A stretch of DNA of 64,000 nt from NCBI RefSeq assembly GCF_014203895.1, contig NZ_JACHJY010000010.1:186001-250000 (forward strand). Reading direction: 5' to 3'. A program made the translations under genes and the position numbers. Origin of the DNA: Streptomyces nymphaeiformis. GTDB lineage: Bacteria > Actinomycetota > Actinomycetes > Streptomycetales > Streptomycetaceae. A model generated the notes under the pieces. The model searched no databases. It was given only the letters and a program-made list of their open reading frames with translations, and was not told the origin of the DNA. Of the stretch, positions 34,325-42,922 are shown piece by piece; the stretch's first letter is position 1, and each line of letters starts with the position of its first letter.

Positions 34325-35365
34325 GTGTCCAGGCTCCAGGCCGACCATCTGTACAAGGTGTTCGGCAGACGACCCGACGAAGCCGTCCGCCGGCTCGCCG
34401 ACGGTGCCGACCGCGACGAGCTGCGCGCCGAAGGGACGACCGCCGCGGTCGTCGACGCCGGCTTCACCGTCGACCCCGGTCAGATCTTCGTCGTGATGGG
34501 CCTGTCCGGCTCCGGGAAGTCCACCCTCCTCCGCATGCTCAACGGCCTGCTGGAACCCACCGCGGGGCGCGTCCTCTACGACGGCAACGACCTCACCGCG
34601 CTCTCCCCCCGCGAGCTGCGCGAGGTCCGCTCCACCAAGATCAGCATGGTCTTCCAGCACTTCGCGCTCTTCCCGCACCGAAACGTCCTGGAGAACGCCG
34701 CCTACGGCCTGGAGGTCCAGGGCGTGCCCCGCGCCGAGCGCGAGACCCGCGCCGCCGAGGCCCTCGAACTCTGCGGTCTCGCCGGCTGGGAGAAGTCCTG
34801 GCCCGACGAGCTCTCCGGCGGCATGCAGCAGCGCGTCGGCCTCGCCCGCGCCCTCGCCACCGACGCCGACCTGCTCCTGATGGACGAGTCCTTCAGCGCG
34901 CTCGACCCGCTGATCCGCCGCGACATGCAGGACCAGCTCCTCGTGCTCCAGCAGCGCCTGAAGAAGACCATCGTCTTCATCACCCACGACCTCAACGAGG
35001 CCATGCGCCTCGGCGACCGGATCGCCGTCATGCGCGACGGCAGGATCGTCCAGCTCGGCACCGCCGAGGACATCCTCGTCCGCCCCGCCGACGACTACGT
35101 CGCCTCCTTCATCCAGGACGTCGACCGCTCCCGGGTGCTCACCGCCGCCGCCGTCATGACCGCGCCCACCGGGCCCGTCGCCCCGGACGCCCCGGCCGTC
35201 GGCCCCGACACCCTCCTCGCCGACCTCTGCGCCCTCGCCGCCGAGGGCCCGCACCCGGTGGTCGTCCAGGACTCCGGCGGCTCCGCCCTCGGAGTCGTAC
35301 GGAAGGAAAAGCTTCTCGCCGTGCTGGGCGGACTGGCGTCCCAGGAGGTGACCGCCCATGCCTAG
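34325..35365 (+). CDS. Glycine betaine/proline ABC transporter ATP-binding protein (ProV/OpuAA-like)
   Basis: A 346-residue ABC ATPase with Walker A GLSGSGKST, the Q-loop VFQHFALFPHR, signature LSGGMQQRVGLARALA, Walker B LLMDESFSALDP and H-loop ITHDLN. The C-terminal part is a CBS-like region (after VDRSRVLTAAAVM) as in ionic-strength-gated OpuA. RLADGADRDELRAEGTTAAVVDAGFTV is the extended N-terminal region of this subfamily. The GTG at 34325 follows GTGAGG. The 259 bases upstream to the exonuclease start hold no gene. It overlaps the permease fusion gene by eight bases. Confidence 0.93.
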   Translation: MSRLQADHLYKVFGRRPDEAVRRLADGADRDELRAEGTTAAVVDAGFTVDPGQIFVVMGLSGSGKSTLLRMLNGLLEPTAGRVLYDGNDLTALSPRELREVRSTKISMVFQHFALFPHRNVLENAAYGLEVQGVPRAERETRAAEALELCGLAGWEKSWPDELSGGMQQRVGLARALATDADLLLMDESFSALDPLIRRDMQDQLLVLQQRLKKTIVFITHDLNEAMRLGDRIAVMRDGRIVQLGTAEDILVRPADDYVASFIQDVDRSRVLTAAAVMTAPTGPVAPDAPAVGPDTLLADLCALAAEGPHPVVVQDSGGSALGVVRKEKLLAVLGGLASQEVTAHA

Positions 35366-37172
35366 GCTCCCCCTCGGCCAGTGGGTCGACAGCTCCGTCG
35401 ACTGGCTCCAGGCCCAGTTCTCCTGGCTCTTCGACGCCGTCAGCACCGGCGTCACCGGCCTCTACGACGGCATCGACGCCGTCCTGTCCGCGCCCCAGCC
35501 GCTGCTCTTCGCCGGCATCCTCGCCGTCGTCGCCTGGTGGCTGCGTGGACTCGCCGCCGGTGTCCTGGCCTTCGCGGGCTTCGTGCTCGTCGACTCGGTC
35601 CAGCTGTGGGACGAGGCCATGGCGACGCTCTCCCTCGTCCTCGTCTCCACCCTCGTCACCCTGGTGATCGCCGTCCCTCTCGGCATCTGGGCGGCCCGCT
35701 CGAAGACCGTCAGCGCCGTCCTGCGGCCCGTCCTCGACTTCATGCAGACCATGCCGGCGATGGTCTACCTCATCCCCGGCATCATCTTCTTCGGCGTCGG
35801 CGTGGTCCCCGGCATCATCGCCACCATCGTCTTCGCGCTGCCCCCGGGCGTGCGCATGACCGAGCTGGGCATCCGCCAGGTCGACGGCGAACTCGTCGAG
35901 GCCGCCGAGGCGTTCGGCACCACCCCGCGCAACACGCTGCTGCGCGTGCAGCTGCCGCTCGCCCTGCCGACCATCATGGCGGGCGTCAACCAGGTCATCA
36001 TGCTCGGCCTCTCCATGGTCGTCATCGCCGGCATGGTCGGCGGCGGCGGGCTCGGCGGCGCCGTCTACCGCGCCATCGGCAACGTCGACATCGGCCTCGG
36101 CTTCGAGGCCGGCGTCTCCATCGTCGTCCTCGCCATGTACCTGGACCGGATGACCGGCGCGCTCGGCCGCCAGGTCTCCCCGCTGGGGCGCCGCGCCGCC
36201 GCCAAGGCCCGCGCCGCGCTCGGCGCGAAGCGGGTCGGCGCGAAGCTGTGGGCCCACCGCCCGCAGCCCGTCACCGCCCTCGTCGGCGTCGTCGTCCTCG
36301 CCCTCGCCGCCGGCGGCATGGGCTTCCTCGGCGGCTCCGGCGGCGCGACCTCCACCACCGCCTCCGGTACGAACGGCGGCCACGGCAAGAAGGTCAGCAT
36401 CGGCTACATCCCCTGGGACGAGGGCATCGCCTCCACGTACCTCTGGAAGGAGCTCCTGGAGCGCCGCGGCTACGAGGTCGAGACCAAGCAGCTGGAGGCC
36501 GGCGCCCTCTACACCGGCCTCGCGGGCGGGCAGCTCGACTTCCAGACCGACGCCTGGCTCCCCGTCACCCACGCCCAGTACTGGAAGAAGTACCAGAACA
36601 AGCTGGAGGACCTCGGCTCCTGGTACGGCCCCACCTCCCTGGAGCTCTCCGTCCCCTCGTACGTGAAGGGCGTCGACTCCCTCGCCGACCTCAAGGGGAA
36701 GGCCGGGCAGTTCAAGGGCCGCATCGTCGGCATCGAGCCCAGCGCCGGAATGATGGGCATCCTCAAGGACAAGGTCCTCAAGGAGTACGGCCTGGAGGGC
36801 GAGTACAAGGTCGTCGACGGCTCCACGCCCGGCATGCTGGCCGAGCTGAAGCGGGCGTACGACCGCAAGGAACCCGTCGTCGTCACCCTCTGGTCCCCGC
36901 ACTGGGCCTACTCCGCCCACGACCTGAAGAAGCTCAAGGACCCCAAGGGCTCCTGGGGCGAGGGCGACGGCGTCCACACCCTCGCCCGCAAGGGATTCGC
37001 CGCGGAGAACCCCGAGGTCGGCGCCTGGCTGAAGAACTTCTCGCTGACCGAGAAGCAGCTCACGGACCTCGAGGCCGTCATCCAGGAGACCGGCAAGGGC
37101 AAGGAGCAGCAGGCCGTCCGCACCTGGCTGGACCGGAACCCGGGCCTCGCGGAGAAGCTCACCCCACAGTGA
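35358..37172 (+). CDS. Glycine betaine ABC transporter permease/substrate-binding fusion
   Basis: A 604-residue fusion. Residues about 1-330 are the ProW/OpuAB-like permease, with helices and the EAA loop (ELVEAAEAFGTTPRNTLLRVQLPLALPTIMAGVNQ). A Ser/Thr/Gly linker (GGSGGATSTTASGTNGG) joins it to a substrate-binding domain at about 345-604 (VSIGYIPWDEGIASTYLWKELLERRGYEVETKQLEAGALYTGLAGGQLDFQTDAWLPVTH), with many aromatic residues suited to a quaternary-ammonium cage. Such fused transporters import osmoprotectants such as glycine betaine. The binding domain must face the exterior. A strong terminator follows. Confidence 0.92.
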   Translation: MPRLPLGQWVDSSVDWLQAQFSWLFDAVSTGVTGLYDGIDAVLSAPQPLLFAGILAVVAWWLRGLAAGVLAFAGFVLVDSVQLWDEAMATLSLVLVSTLVTLVIAVPLGIWAARSKTVSAVLRPVLDFMQTMPAMVYLIPGIIFFGVGVVPGIIATIVFALPPGVRMTELGIRQVDGELVEAAEAFGTTPRNTLLRVQLPLALPTIMAGVNQVIMLGLSMVVIAGMVGGGGLGGAVYRAIGNVDIGLGFEAGVSIVVLAMYLDRMTGALGRQVSPLGRRAAAKARAALGAKRVGAKLWAHRPQPVTALVGVVVLALAAGGMGFLGGSGGATSTTASGTNGGHGKKVSIGYIPWDEGIASTYLWKELLERRGYEVETKQLEAGALYTGLAGGQLDFQTDAWLPVTHAQYWKKYQNKLEDLGSWYGPTSLELSVPSYVKGVDSLADLKGKAGQFKGRIVGIEPSAGMMGILKDKVLKEYGLEGEYKVVDGSTPGMLAELKRAYDRKEPVVVTLWSPHWAYSAHDLKKLKDPKGSWGEGDGVHTLARKGFAAENPEVGAWLKNFSLTEKQLTDLEAVIQETGKGKEQQAVRTWLDRNPGLAEKLTPQ

Positions 37173-37193
37173 CCCGTCTCTTCCTCACTGGCT

Positions 37194-37237
37194 GAAAAGG
37201 GGTGGTCGCCGAACGTGTTCGGCGACCACCCCTTTTC
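37194..37237 (+). terminator. Very strong 21-bp terminator
   Basis: Perfect 21-bp inverted repeat with a two-base centre, left arm 37194-37214 and right arm 37217-37237, ending in TTTTC. Rho-independent termination after the betaine transporter operon. Confidence 0.9.
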
Positions 37238-37315
37238 GTCACGACGCGAAACCCCGACCCAAAGCTGCGTAAGGTTCAGGTAACCGACCGGTACGAGCAG
37301 AGGGAGGGAGTCGAC

Positions 37316-37867
37316 ATGGACGAGAAGGAAGCACCCCGCGTGGGCGCGGCCGTCAAGAGGCGCCGCAGAGCGCTCCAGCTGACCCTGGCCGTCGTCGCCT
37401 CCCGCAGTGGCCTCTCCGTGCCCTTCCTCAGCCAGGTCGAGAACGAGCGCGCCCGCCCCAGCCGCCGCTCCCTCGAACTCGTCGCCGAGGCCCTGGAGAC
37501 CACCGCCGGCGAACTCCTCGCCGCCGCCGAGGCCTCCCGCACGGTCGACGTCGTACGGGCCGGGGAGCGCACCCCGGGCATGCCCCCGGGCGTCCGCGCG
37601 CTGGTCCGCGGCCGCCACCAGCTGCACGCCCTGGAGTTCACCGGCGAGCAGGACGCGGGGCGCGAGTTCCAGCACCGGAACGACGAACTCCTCTACGTGG
37701 CCGACGGCGCCGCCGAGGTCGAGGCCGAGGGCCGCGCCCACCGGCTCGGCCGCGGCGACACGTTGTACCTCTCCGGCGGGGTACGGCACCGCTGGCGCGC
37801 CACCGAGCCCGGCACCCGCCTCCTCGTCGTCGCCATCGGGGACCACGTCGAGGCCGAGGTGGAATGA
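37316..37867 (+). CDS. XRE-family regulator with cupin domain
   Basis: A 183-residue regulator with an N-terminal XRE helix-turn-helix at about residues 10-65 (VGAAVKRRRRALQLTLAVVASRSGLSVPFLSQVENERARPSRRSLELVAEAL) and a C-terminal cupin domain at about 105-175 (HRNDELLYVADGAAEVEAEGRAHRLGRGDTLYLSGGVRHRWRA) that should bind a small ligand. ATG at 37316 follows GGGAGGGAG. Its stop overlaps the start of the BtuF-like gene (ATGA), so the two are coupled. Confidence 0.92.
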   Translation: MDEKEAPRVGAAVKRRRRALQLTLAVVASRSGLSVPFLSQVENERARPSRRSLELVAEALETTAGELLAAAEASRTVDVVRAGERTPGMPPGVRALVRGRHQLHALEFTGEQDAGREFQHRNDELLYVADGAAEVEAEGRAHRLGRGDTLYLSGGVRHRWRATEPGTRLLVVAIGDHVEAEVE

Positions 37868-38820
37868 CGGCCGTCCGGGGGACCGTGCGGAGGGTCGTCT
37901 CCCTCGTGCCGTCCCTCACCGAGACCGTCGCCGTGACCGCGCCCGGCCTCCTCGTCGGCGCGACGGACTGGTGCAGTCACCCCGCGGGGCTCGACGTCGC
38001 CCGCGTCGGCGGCACGAAGAACCCCGACGTCGCGGCGATCACCGCGCTCCGGCCGGACCTCGTCCTCGCCAACGAGGAGGAGAACCGCGCCCCCGACCTC
38101 GACGCGCTGAGGGCGGCGGGACTCGACGTCCTCGTCACGGAGATCCGCACCCTCGACCAGGCCTTCCGGGAACTGGAACGGGTCCTGGCGGCGTGCGGGG
38201 CGCCTGCGAGGCCCCGGTGGCTGGTGGAGGCGGAGGAGGCCTGGGCGGCGGTGGAACCGGTGGGACCGGTCGCCTCCGGCGGGCCGGTGGGGCCGATCGG
38301 TGCTGCGGGGCCGCCGGGGGCGACCGGCGCCGTGGGGCTGCCGGGGTCGGCCGGCGCCGTGGGGCTGCCGGGGTCGACTGGCGCCGTGGGGTCGTTGAGG
38401 TCGGTCGCCTCCGCCGGACCGCGGGGGCCCGTCACCGGCGTCGTGCCGCGGGGGCCCGTCACCGGCGTCGTGCCGCCGGGGCCCGTCACCGCCGTCGTGC
38501 CGATCTGGCGGCGGCCCTGGATGGTGCTCGGGTGTGACACCTTCGCGGGTGATCTGCTCGCCCGCCTCGGCGTGCGGAATCTGTACGACGACCACCCCGA
38601 GCGCTATCCCCGGCTCCCGCTCGACGAGCTCCGCGCCGCGCGCCCCGACCTCGTCGTCCTGCCCGACGAGCCCTACCGCTTCACGCGCGACGACGGCCCC
38701 GAGGCCTTCCCCGGGACAGCCGCCGCCCTCGTCGACGGGCGCATGCTCACGTGGTACGGGCCGTCACTGGCCGAGGCGCCGCGGGTGCTGTCCCGGGCGC
38801 TGCGAGCAGCGCACCGCTGA
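37864..38820 (+). CDS. BtuF/helical-backbone metal-receptor-like protein with collagen-like insertion
   Basis: A 318-residue cobalamin/siderophore-type substrate-binding fold without a signal peptide, so it appears cytosolic. The first lobe (VVSLVPSLTETVAV, DVARVGGTKNPDVAAITALRPDLVLAN, LDVLVTEIRTLDQAFRELERVL) and second lobe (PWMVLGCDTFAGDLLARLGVRNLYDDHPERYPRLPLDELRAARPDLVVLPDEPYRF) are intact. Residues about 131-213 are an 83-residue Gly/Pro/Val repeat insertion between the lobes, not part of the family core. It is translationally coupled to the XRE/cupin gene and its 3' end overlaps the convergent TDT gene by 74 bases. The function of such cytosolic members is unknown. Confidence 0.8.
   Translation: MTAVRGTVRRVVSLVPSLTETVAVTAPGLLVGATDWCSHPAGLDVARVGGTKNPDVAAITALRPDLVLANEEENRAPDLDALRAAGLDVLVTEIRTLDQAFRELERVLAACGAPARPRWLVEAEEAWAAVEPVGPVASGGPVGPIGAAGPPGATGAVGLPGSAGAVGLPGSTGAVGSLRSVASAGPRGPVTGVVPRGPVTGVVPPGPVTAVVPIWRRPWMVLGCDTFAGDLLARLGVRNLYDDHPERYPRLPLDELRAARPDLVVLPDEPYRFTRDDGPEAFPGTAAALVDGRMLTWYGPSLAEAPRVLSRALRAAHR
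38254..38502 (+). repeat. In-frame repeat array encoding a collagen-like segment
   Basis: Encodes Gly-X-X triplets (GPV GPI GAA GPP GAT GAV GLP GSA GAV GLP) and then 9-residue repeats (RGPVTGVVP twice, PGPVTAVVP once). At DNA level two 27-bp families are visible: two full units starting ggcgccgtggggctgccggg and three starting at the three codons before RGPVTGVVP. All repeats keep frame. Confidence 0.85.
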
Positions 38821-39907
38821 ACAGCCCGCGCAGGGTGTGGAAACCGGCCACCAGCCAGGCCGCCACGAGGAGCGCGTACAGGCCGATCGCCAGCCATCGG
38901 AAGGCGTCCAGACCGGTGTGCAGGGCCAGTCCCTCGGCGCCGGTCACACACGTGCCGACCGGGAAGGTGAACGCCCAGAAGGTCATCGCGAAGCCCATGC
39001 CCCGCCGCCGCGCCCGCAGCACCATCGCCCCGGCGAGCGCCAGCCACAGCAGCGCGAAGCCCGTCACGGGCACCCCGTAGAGGACGGCGAAGGCGGCGAA
39101 GCCGTGGGCGTACGGGGCGGGCAGCACGCCCGCGGCCGTGTCGGCGAACTTGTTCGCGGCGGTCGTCGACTGGCCCAGCGGGCCGAGGACCAGGAAGAGG
39201 GTCGGGGTCAGCGCGAGCGGCAGCGGGCCGCCGGTGACGAGCCGTCCGAAGACCAGCGGCAGCATGACCAGGGTGGCGAGCAGGCTGACGCCGAACAGCG
39301 CGTAGCAGCCGATCAGCAGGGTCTGCTGGGCCTGTCCGGCGGGCAGATGGGGCACGAGCAGCGGGCCGAGCGCGGCGGAGACCATGGGGGCGACGACCGG
39401 CAGCAGCCACACCGGGGAGGCGCCCTCGATCTTGTGGTGCACCACCATGAGGTACGGGATGCCCACCGCCGCCGCCAGGCCGATCACCGTTCCGGCGGTG
39501 AACAGGACGGTGTCGAGGGCGACGGCCGCCGGGAGCCCGATCCAGTCGCGGCCCACGATCACCGCCCCGCCGCCGACCGCGAGCAGCGCCATCGACAGAC
39601 AGCCGTAGAACGGCGCCGTCGCCGGGTCCATCAGATGGGCGCGGGCCTGGTCCCGGTGGCGGGCCCAGTGCGTGGCGCGGGCGGCGAGGAGGGTGAGCAG
39701 CATCGCGAGCGACAGGGCCCAGACGGCGGCGCAGGCCGTGCGGAGACCGGGGACGTCGAGGGGGAGGGCGGCGCCGGCGTTGGCGACGATGGCCGTGCCC
39801 ATCACGGAGGCGTACCAGTTGGGTCCGAGGTGGCGGACGGAGCGGGTCGCCCGGGCGCCGGGGGTGGTGGCGCGAAGAGCGGGGACGGAAGGTGCGAGGC
39901 TTGCCAT
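38747..39907 (-). CDS. TDT/TehA-SLAC1-like membrane transporter
   Basis: A 386-residue tellurite-resistance/dicarboxylate transporter family protein with about ten helices. The start HLGPNWYASVMGTAIVANAGAALP and the following helices match the family, whose members export or conduct anions such as sulfite, malate or chloride. The ATG at 39907 is divergent from the LysR gene that probably controls it. The 3' end overlaps the BtuF-like gene in antisense (38747-38820). The substrate is not determined from sequence. Confidence 0.85.
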   Translation of the reverse strand: MASLAPSVPALRATTPGARATRSVRHLGPNWYASVMGTAIVANAGAALPLDVPGLRTACAAVWALSLAMLLTLLAARATHWARHRDQARAHLMDPATAPFYGCLSMALLAVGGGAVIVGRDWIGLPAAVALDTVLFTAGTVIGLAAAVGIPYLMVVHHKIEGASPVWLLPVVAPMVSAALGPLLVPHLPAGQAQQTLLIGCYALFGVSLLATLVMLPLVFGRLVTGGPLPLALTPTLFLVLGPLGQSTTAANKFADTAAGVLPAPYAHGFAAFAVLYGVPVTGFALLWLALAGAMVLRARRRGMGFAMTFWAFTFPVGTCVTGAEGLALHTGLDAFRWLAIGLYALLVAAWLVAGFHTLRGLFSGALLAAPGTAPAAPRPVTARTT

Positions 39908-39951
39908 GTGTCGATCGTTTCGCGCCGGAACGGCCCCCACCAGGGACGTTG

Positions 39952-39980
39952 TGGCTATGAGGCCATAAGCTGACCTTATG
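39952..39980. promoter_or_regulatory. Candidate LysR operators in the divergent promoter
   Basis: TGGC-N6-GCCA (39952-39965) overlaps CATAAG-N5-CTTATG (39964-39980), the latter running over the LysR ATG at 39978. A TAAGCT box (39966-39971) ends six bases before that ATG. Position and symmetry fit autoregulation by the LysR protein plus control of the TDT gene. Confidence 0.55.
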
Positions 39981-40919
39981 AGCAGCGAGCCGGGCGCGAC
40001 GCCCACCCCCCTCCTCCACCGGGGCCTCTCCCACCGGGTGCCCGACCTCGGCGCGCTCGAACTGCTCCTCGCCGTCGCCCGGCACGGCAGCCTCGGCGCG
40101 GCGGCCCGCGAGGTCGGGATCACCCAGCCCGCGGCCAGCAGCCGCATCCGCTCGATGGAGCGGCAGCTCGGCGTGGCCCTCCTCGACCGTTCGCCGCGCG
40201 GCTCCCGGCTCACCGACGCGGGCGCGCTCGTCACCGACTGGGCGCGGCGGATCGTGGAGGCCGCGGAGGCCTTCGACGCGGGCGCGCAGGCGCTGCGCGG
40301 GCGGCGGGACTCGCGGCTGCGGGTGGCCGCGTCGATGACGATCGCCGAGTACCTGCTGCCGGGCTGGCTGATCGCGCTGCACGCGGAGCGCCCCGACACC
40401 GCGGTGTCGCTGCAGGCCGGGAACTCCGCCGCCGTCGCCGAACGCCTCTTCTCCGGCGAGGCGGACGTCGGCTTCGTCGAGGGGCTCGCCGTGCCGGACG
40501 GCCTCGACGGGGTCGTCGTCGCCCATGACCGGCTCGCGCTCGTCGCCGCGCCCTCGCACCCGTGGGCCCGGCGCCGCAGCCCGCTCGACCCGGCGGAGCT
40601 CGCCGCGACCCCGCTGGTCCTGCGGGAACGCGGCTCGGGCACCCGTCAGGTCCTCGACGCGGCGCTCTCCGCGCACGGGGGGCTCGCGCAGCCGCTCCTC
40701 GAACTCGCCTCCACGACCGCGGTGAAGGCGGCGGCGGTGAGCGGCGCCGGGCCCGCCGTCCTGAGCGAGCTCGCGATCACGGAGGAGCTGGCGTCGCGCC
40801 GCCTGGTCGCCATCCCGGTGAAGGGGGTCCTCCTCCGCCGGGACCTCCGCGCGGTCTGGCCGGCGGGCCACCGCCCCTCGGGCCCGGCGCGGGACCTGCT
40901 GTCGCTGACGCGGGGGTAG
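39978..40919 (+). CDS. LysR-family transcriptional regulator
   Basis: A 313-residue LysR-type regulator. The winged helix is at about residues 22-85 (LGALELLLAVARHGSLGAAAREVGITQPAASSRIRSMERQLGVALLDRSPRGSRLTDAGALV) and the LysR substrate-binding domain follows. It is divergent from the TDT transporter gene, which it most likely regulates. ATG at 39978; leaderless transcription is possible. Its 3' end is convergent with the amidohydrolase gene, 18 bases away. Confidence 0.93.
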   Translation: MSSEPGATPTPLLHRGLSHRVPDLGALELLLAVARHGSLGAAAREVGITQPAASSRIRSMERQLGVALLDRSPRGSRLTDAGALVTDWARRIVEAAEAFDAGAQALRGRRDSRLRVAASMTIAEYLLPGWLIALHAERPDTAVSLQAGNSAAVAERLFSGEADVGFVEGLAVPDGLDGVVVAHDRLALVAAPSHPWARRRSPLDPAELAATPLVLRERGSGTRQVLDAALSAHGGLAQPLLELASTTAVKAAAVSGAGPAVLSELAITEELASRRLVAIPVKGVLLRRDLRAVWPAGHRPSGPARDLLSLTRG

Positions 40920-40937
40920 GCGCGGGGCGGTGTCCCG

Positions 40938-42572
40938 TCAGAGATCGGCCGCCCGGAACGTCACCCGGCCCGACACCGTCGTCAGGCGGACCGGGACGTC
41001 CGGGAGGTCCGTCGACGGGGTCGTCAGGGGGTCCGCCGCGAGGGCCGTCAGGTCGGCGCGGTAGCCCATGGCCAGACGGCCCGCCTCGTGCTCCTCGCCC
41101 GCCGCGTACGCCGCCGCCGTCGTGATCCCCCGCAGTGCCTCCAGCGGCGTCAGCGCCTGCTCCGGGCCGTGCGGCGCCTGGCCGAGGTCACGGCTCGGGC
41201 GCCGGTGCCGGGCCCCGGCCATCACGCCCAGCGGCGGGAACGGCGCGATCGGCCAGTCCGAGCCGAGGACGACCGTGGCCCCCGACTCCGACAGGTCCCG
41301 GCAGCGCCATGCGCGCGCGGCGCGCTCCTCGCCGAGGCGCCGCGACCAGTTGTCGGTGTGGTCGGCGCGGGTGAAGTCGCAGCAGTGCGTCGGCTGCATC
41401 GACGCCAGGACGCCCAACTCCGCGAAGCGGCGCAGCGTGTCGTCCGGCACCGTCTCGATGTGCTCGACCCGGTGCCGTACCGCACCGCCGCCGTCCCCGC
41501 CCGCCCGCGCCTTCTCGACGGAGTCGAGCACGTGCCGTACGGCCGCGTCGCCGATCGCGTGCGTCGCCGTCGGCACACCCGCCCGGTGCAGCTCCCCGAT
41601 GATCCGGGTGTACGCCTCGGGGTCCGGCCAGAACGCGTGCGTGGACTCGCCGTGGCAGTCCGGCCGCTCCAGCCACGCCGTGCCGTTGTCGATCGTCCCG
41701 TCCATGAACAGCTTCACGCCCGCGACCCGCCACAACTCCCCGCCCAAGCCCTGCTGCTCGATCAGCGCGCGCACGCCGTCGGCGTCGGTGCCCGGCTGGC
41801 ACCAGGGCGCGACCCGGAGCCGCAGCGGCAGCTCGCCGGCCGCGTCGAGCTCGCCGTACAGGGCGAGGCTGTCCCCGTTGGCGTCCATGGCGTGGCCGCC
41901 GGTGAGACCCGCCGCCGCCATGCCCCGCAGCGTCTCCGCGAGCCGTTCCCGGCTCTCCTCGCGCGTGGGCCGGGGGGCCACCCGCTCGACCAGCTCGCAG
42001 GCCGCGTCCTCCTGGAGCAGTCCGGTCGGGCGCCCGTCGGCGTCGCAGACGACCTCGGCGGAGGCCTGGTCGAAGGTGCGGGGGCCGTCGACCCCGGCGA
42101 GTTCGAGGGCCCGGCGGCTGGCCAGGGCCGAGTGGGCGTCGAAGAGCAGCAGGAAGGCCGGGATCCCGTCGAGCACCGCGTCGAAGGGGGCGATGCCGAC
42201 GGGCCGGTCGCCGAAGACGTTCGGGTCCAGGCCCCAGCCGAACAGCCACTGGCCGCGGTCGAGGTTCCGCACCTCGCGGGCCAGCGCCTCCCGCACGTCG
42301 TCGAGGTCGGCGCAGTACGACAGGTCGAGGCCGTGGGTGAGTTCGGCGCCGGTCACCGGGTGCAGGTGGCCGTCGACGAAGCCCGGGGTGACGACGGCCC
42401 CCTTGAGGTCGACGACGGTGCTCGCCGGACCGGCCAGCGCCCGGATCTCGCGGTCGTCGCCCAGGGCGGAGATCCGGCCGTCGTCGGAGACGGCGAGCGC
42501 CGTCTCCGGCAGGAACGCCCCCGTGCCGGGGTCGAGCAGACGGGCGGAGTGCAGGACGAGTCGGGTGCGCAC
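40938..42572 (-). CDS. Amidohydrolase family protein (YtcJ-like)
   Basis: A 544-residue metal-dependent hydrolase of the amidohydrolase superfamily. The metal motif VDGHLHPV is near residue 69, later zinc-site blocks include GHAMDANGD and THAIGDAAVRHVLDS, and the C-terminal DLTALAADPLTTP segment is family-typical. It may hydrolyse amide or N-substituted substrates. The GTG start at 42572 follows TGGAG. It is in the same direction as the TetR gene but a 350-base repeat-rich gap separates them, so shared transcription is uncertain. Confidence 0.88.
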   Translation of the reverse strand: MRTRLVLHSARLLDPGTGAFLPETALAVSDDGRISALGDDREIRALAGPASTVVDLKGAVVTPGFVDGHLHPVTGAELTHGLDLSYCADLDDVREALAREVRNLDRGQWLFGWGLDPNVFGDRPVGIAPFDAVLDGIPAFLLLFDAHSALASRRALELAGVDGPRTFDQASAEVVCDADGRPTGLLQEDAACELVERVAPRPTREESRERLAETLRGMAAAGLTGGHAMDANGDSLALYGELDAAGELPLRLRVAPWCQPGTDADGVRALIEQQGLGGELWRVAGVKLFMDGTIDNGTAWLERPDCHGESTHAFWPDPEAYTRIIGELHRAGVPTATHAIGDAAVRHVLDSVEKARAGGDGGGAVRHRVEHIETVPDDTLRRFAELGVLASMQPTHCCDFTRADHTDNWSRRLGEERAARAWRCRDLSESGATVVLGSDWPIAPFPPLGVMAGARHRRPSRDLGQAPHGPEQALTPLEALRGITTAAAYAAGEEHEAGRLAMGYRADLTALAADPLTTPSTDLPDVPVRLTTVSGRVTFRAADL

Positions 42573-42628
42573 GGGTGGCTCCAGGGGAAGTGCGAAGGGC
42601 GGGAGGGGTGGTGGGGTCGGTGGGCGCG

Positions 42629-42753
42629 GCCGGTTCGGCCGAAACTGCCGGTTCGGTCGGAACTGCCGGTTCGGCCGAAACGGCCGGTTCGGTCGGAACT
42701 GCCGGTTCGGCCGAAACAGCCGGTTCGGCCGAAACAGCCGGCTCGGTCGGACC
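42629..42753. repeat. 18-bp tandem repeat array
   Basis: Six 18-bp units (GCCGGTTCGGYCGRAACN type) run head to tail from 42629 to 42736, alternating GGCCGAA and GGTCGGA variants, then a diverged seventh copy and 9-bp derivatives (GGTCCAGCC three times) out to about 42850. The stretch 42573-42922 between the amidohydrolase and TetR genes contains nothing else recognisable. No repeat-spacer structure, so not CRISPR. Confidence 0.85.
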
Positions 42754-42922
42754 GGCTCGCTCGGTCGGACCGGTTCGCTCGGACCGGCTCGCTCGGCTAG
42801 GCCGGTCCAGCCGGTCCAGCCGGTCCAGCCGGTTCGGTCGGAACTGCCGGTTCGGTCGGCCGGAACGGCTCGCTCGTCTAGGCCTAGCTGGTCGGTCCCG
42901 CCGGTGCGGCTGGACCGGTCGG

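Noticed and set aside
42629..42753. Possible CRISPR array
   Set aside because: Units are contiguous without unique spacers and no cas genes are near.
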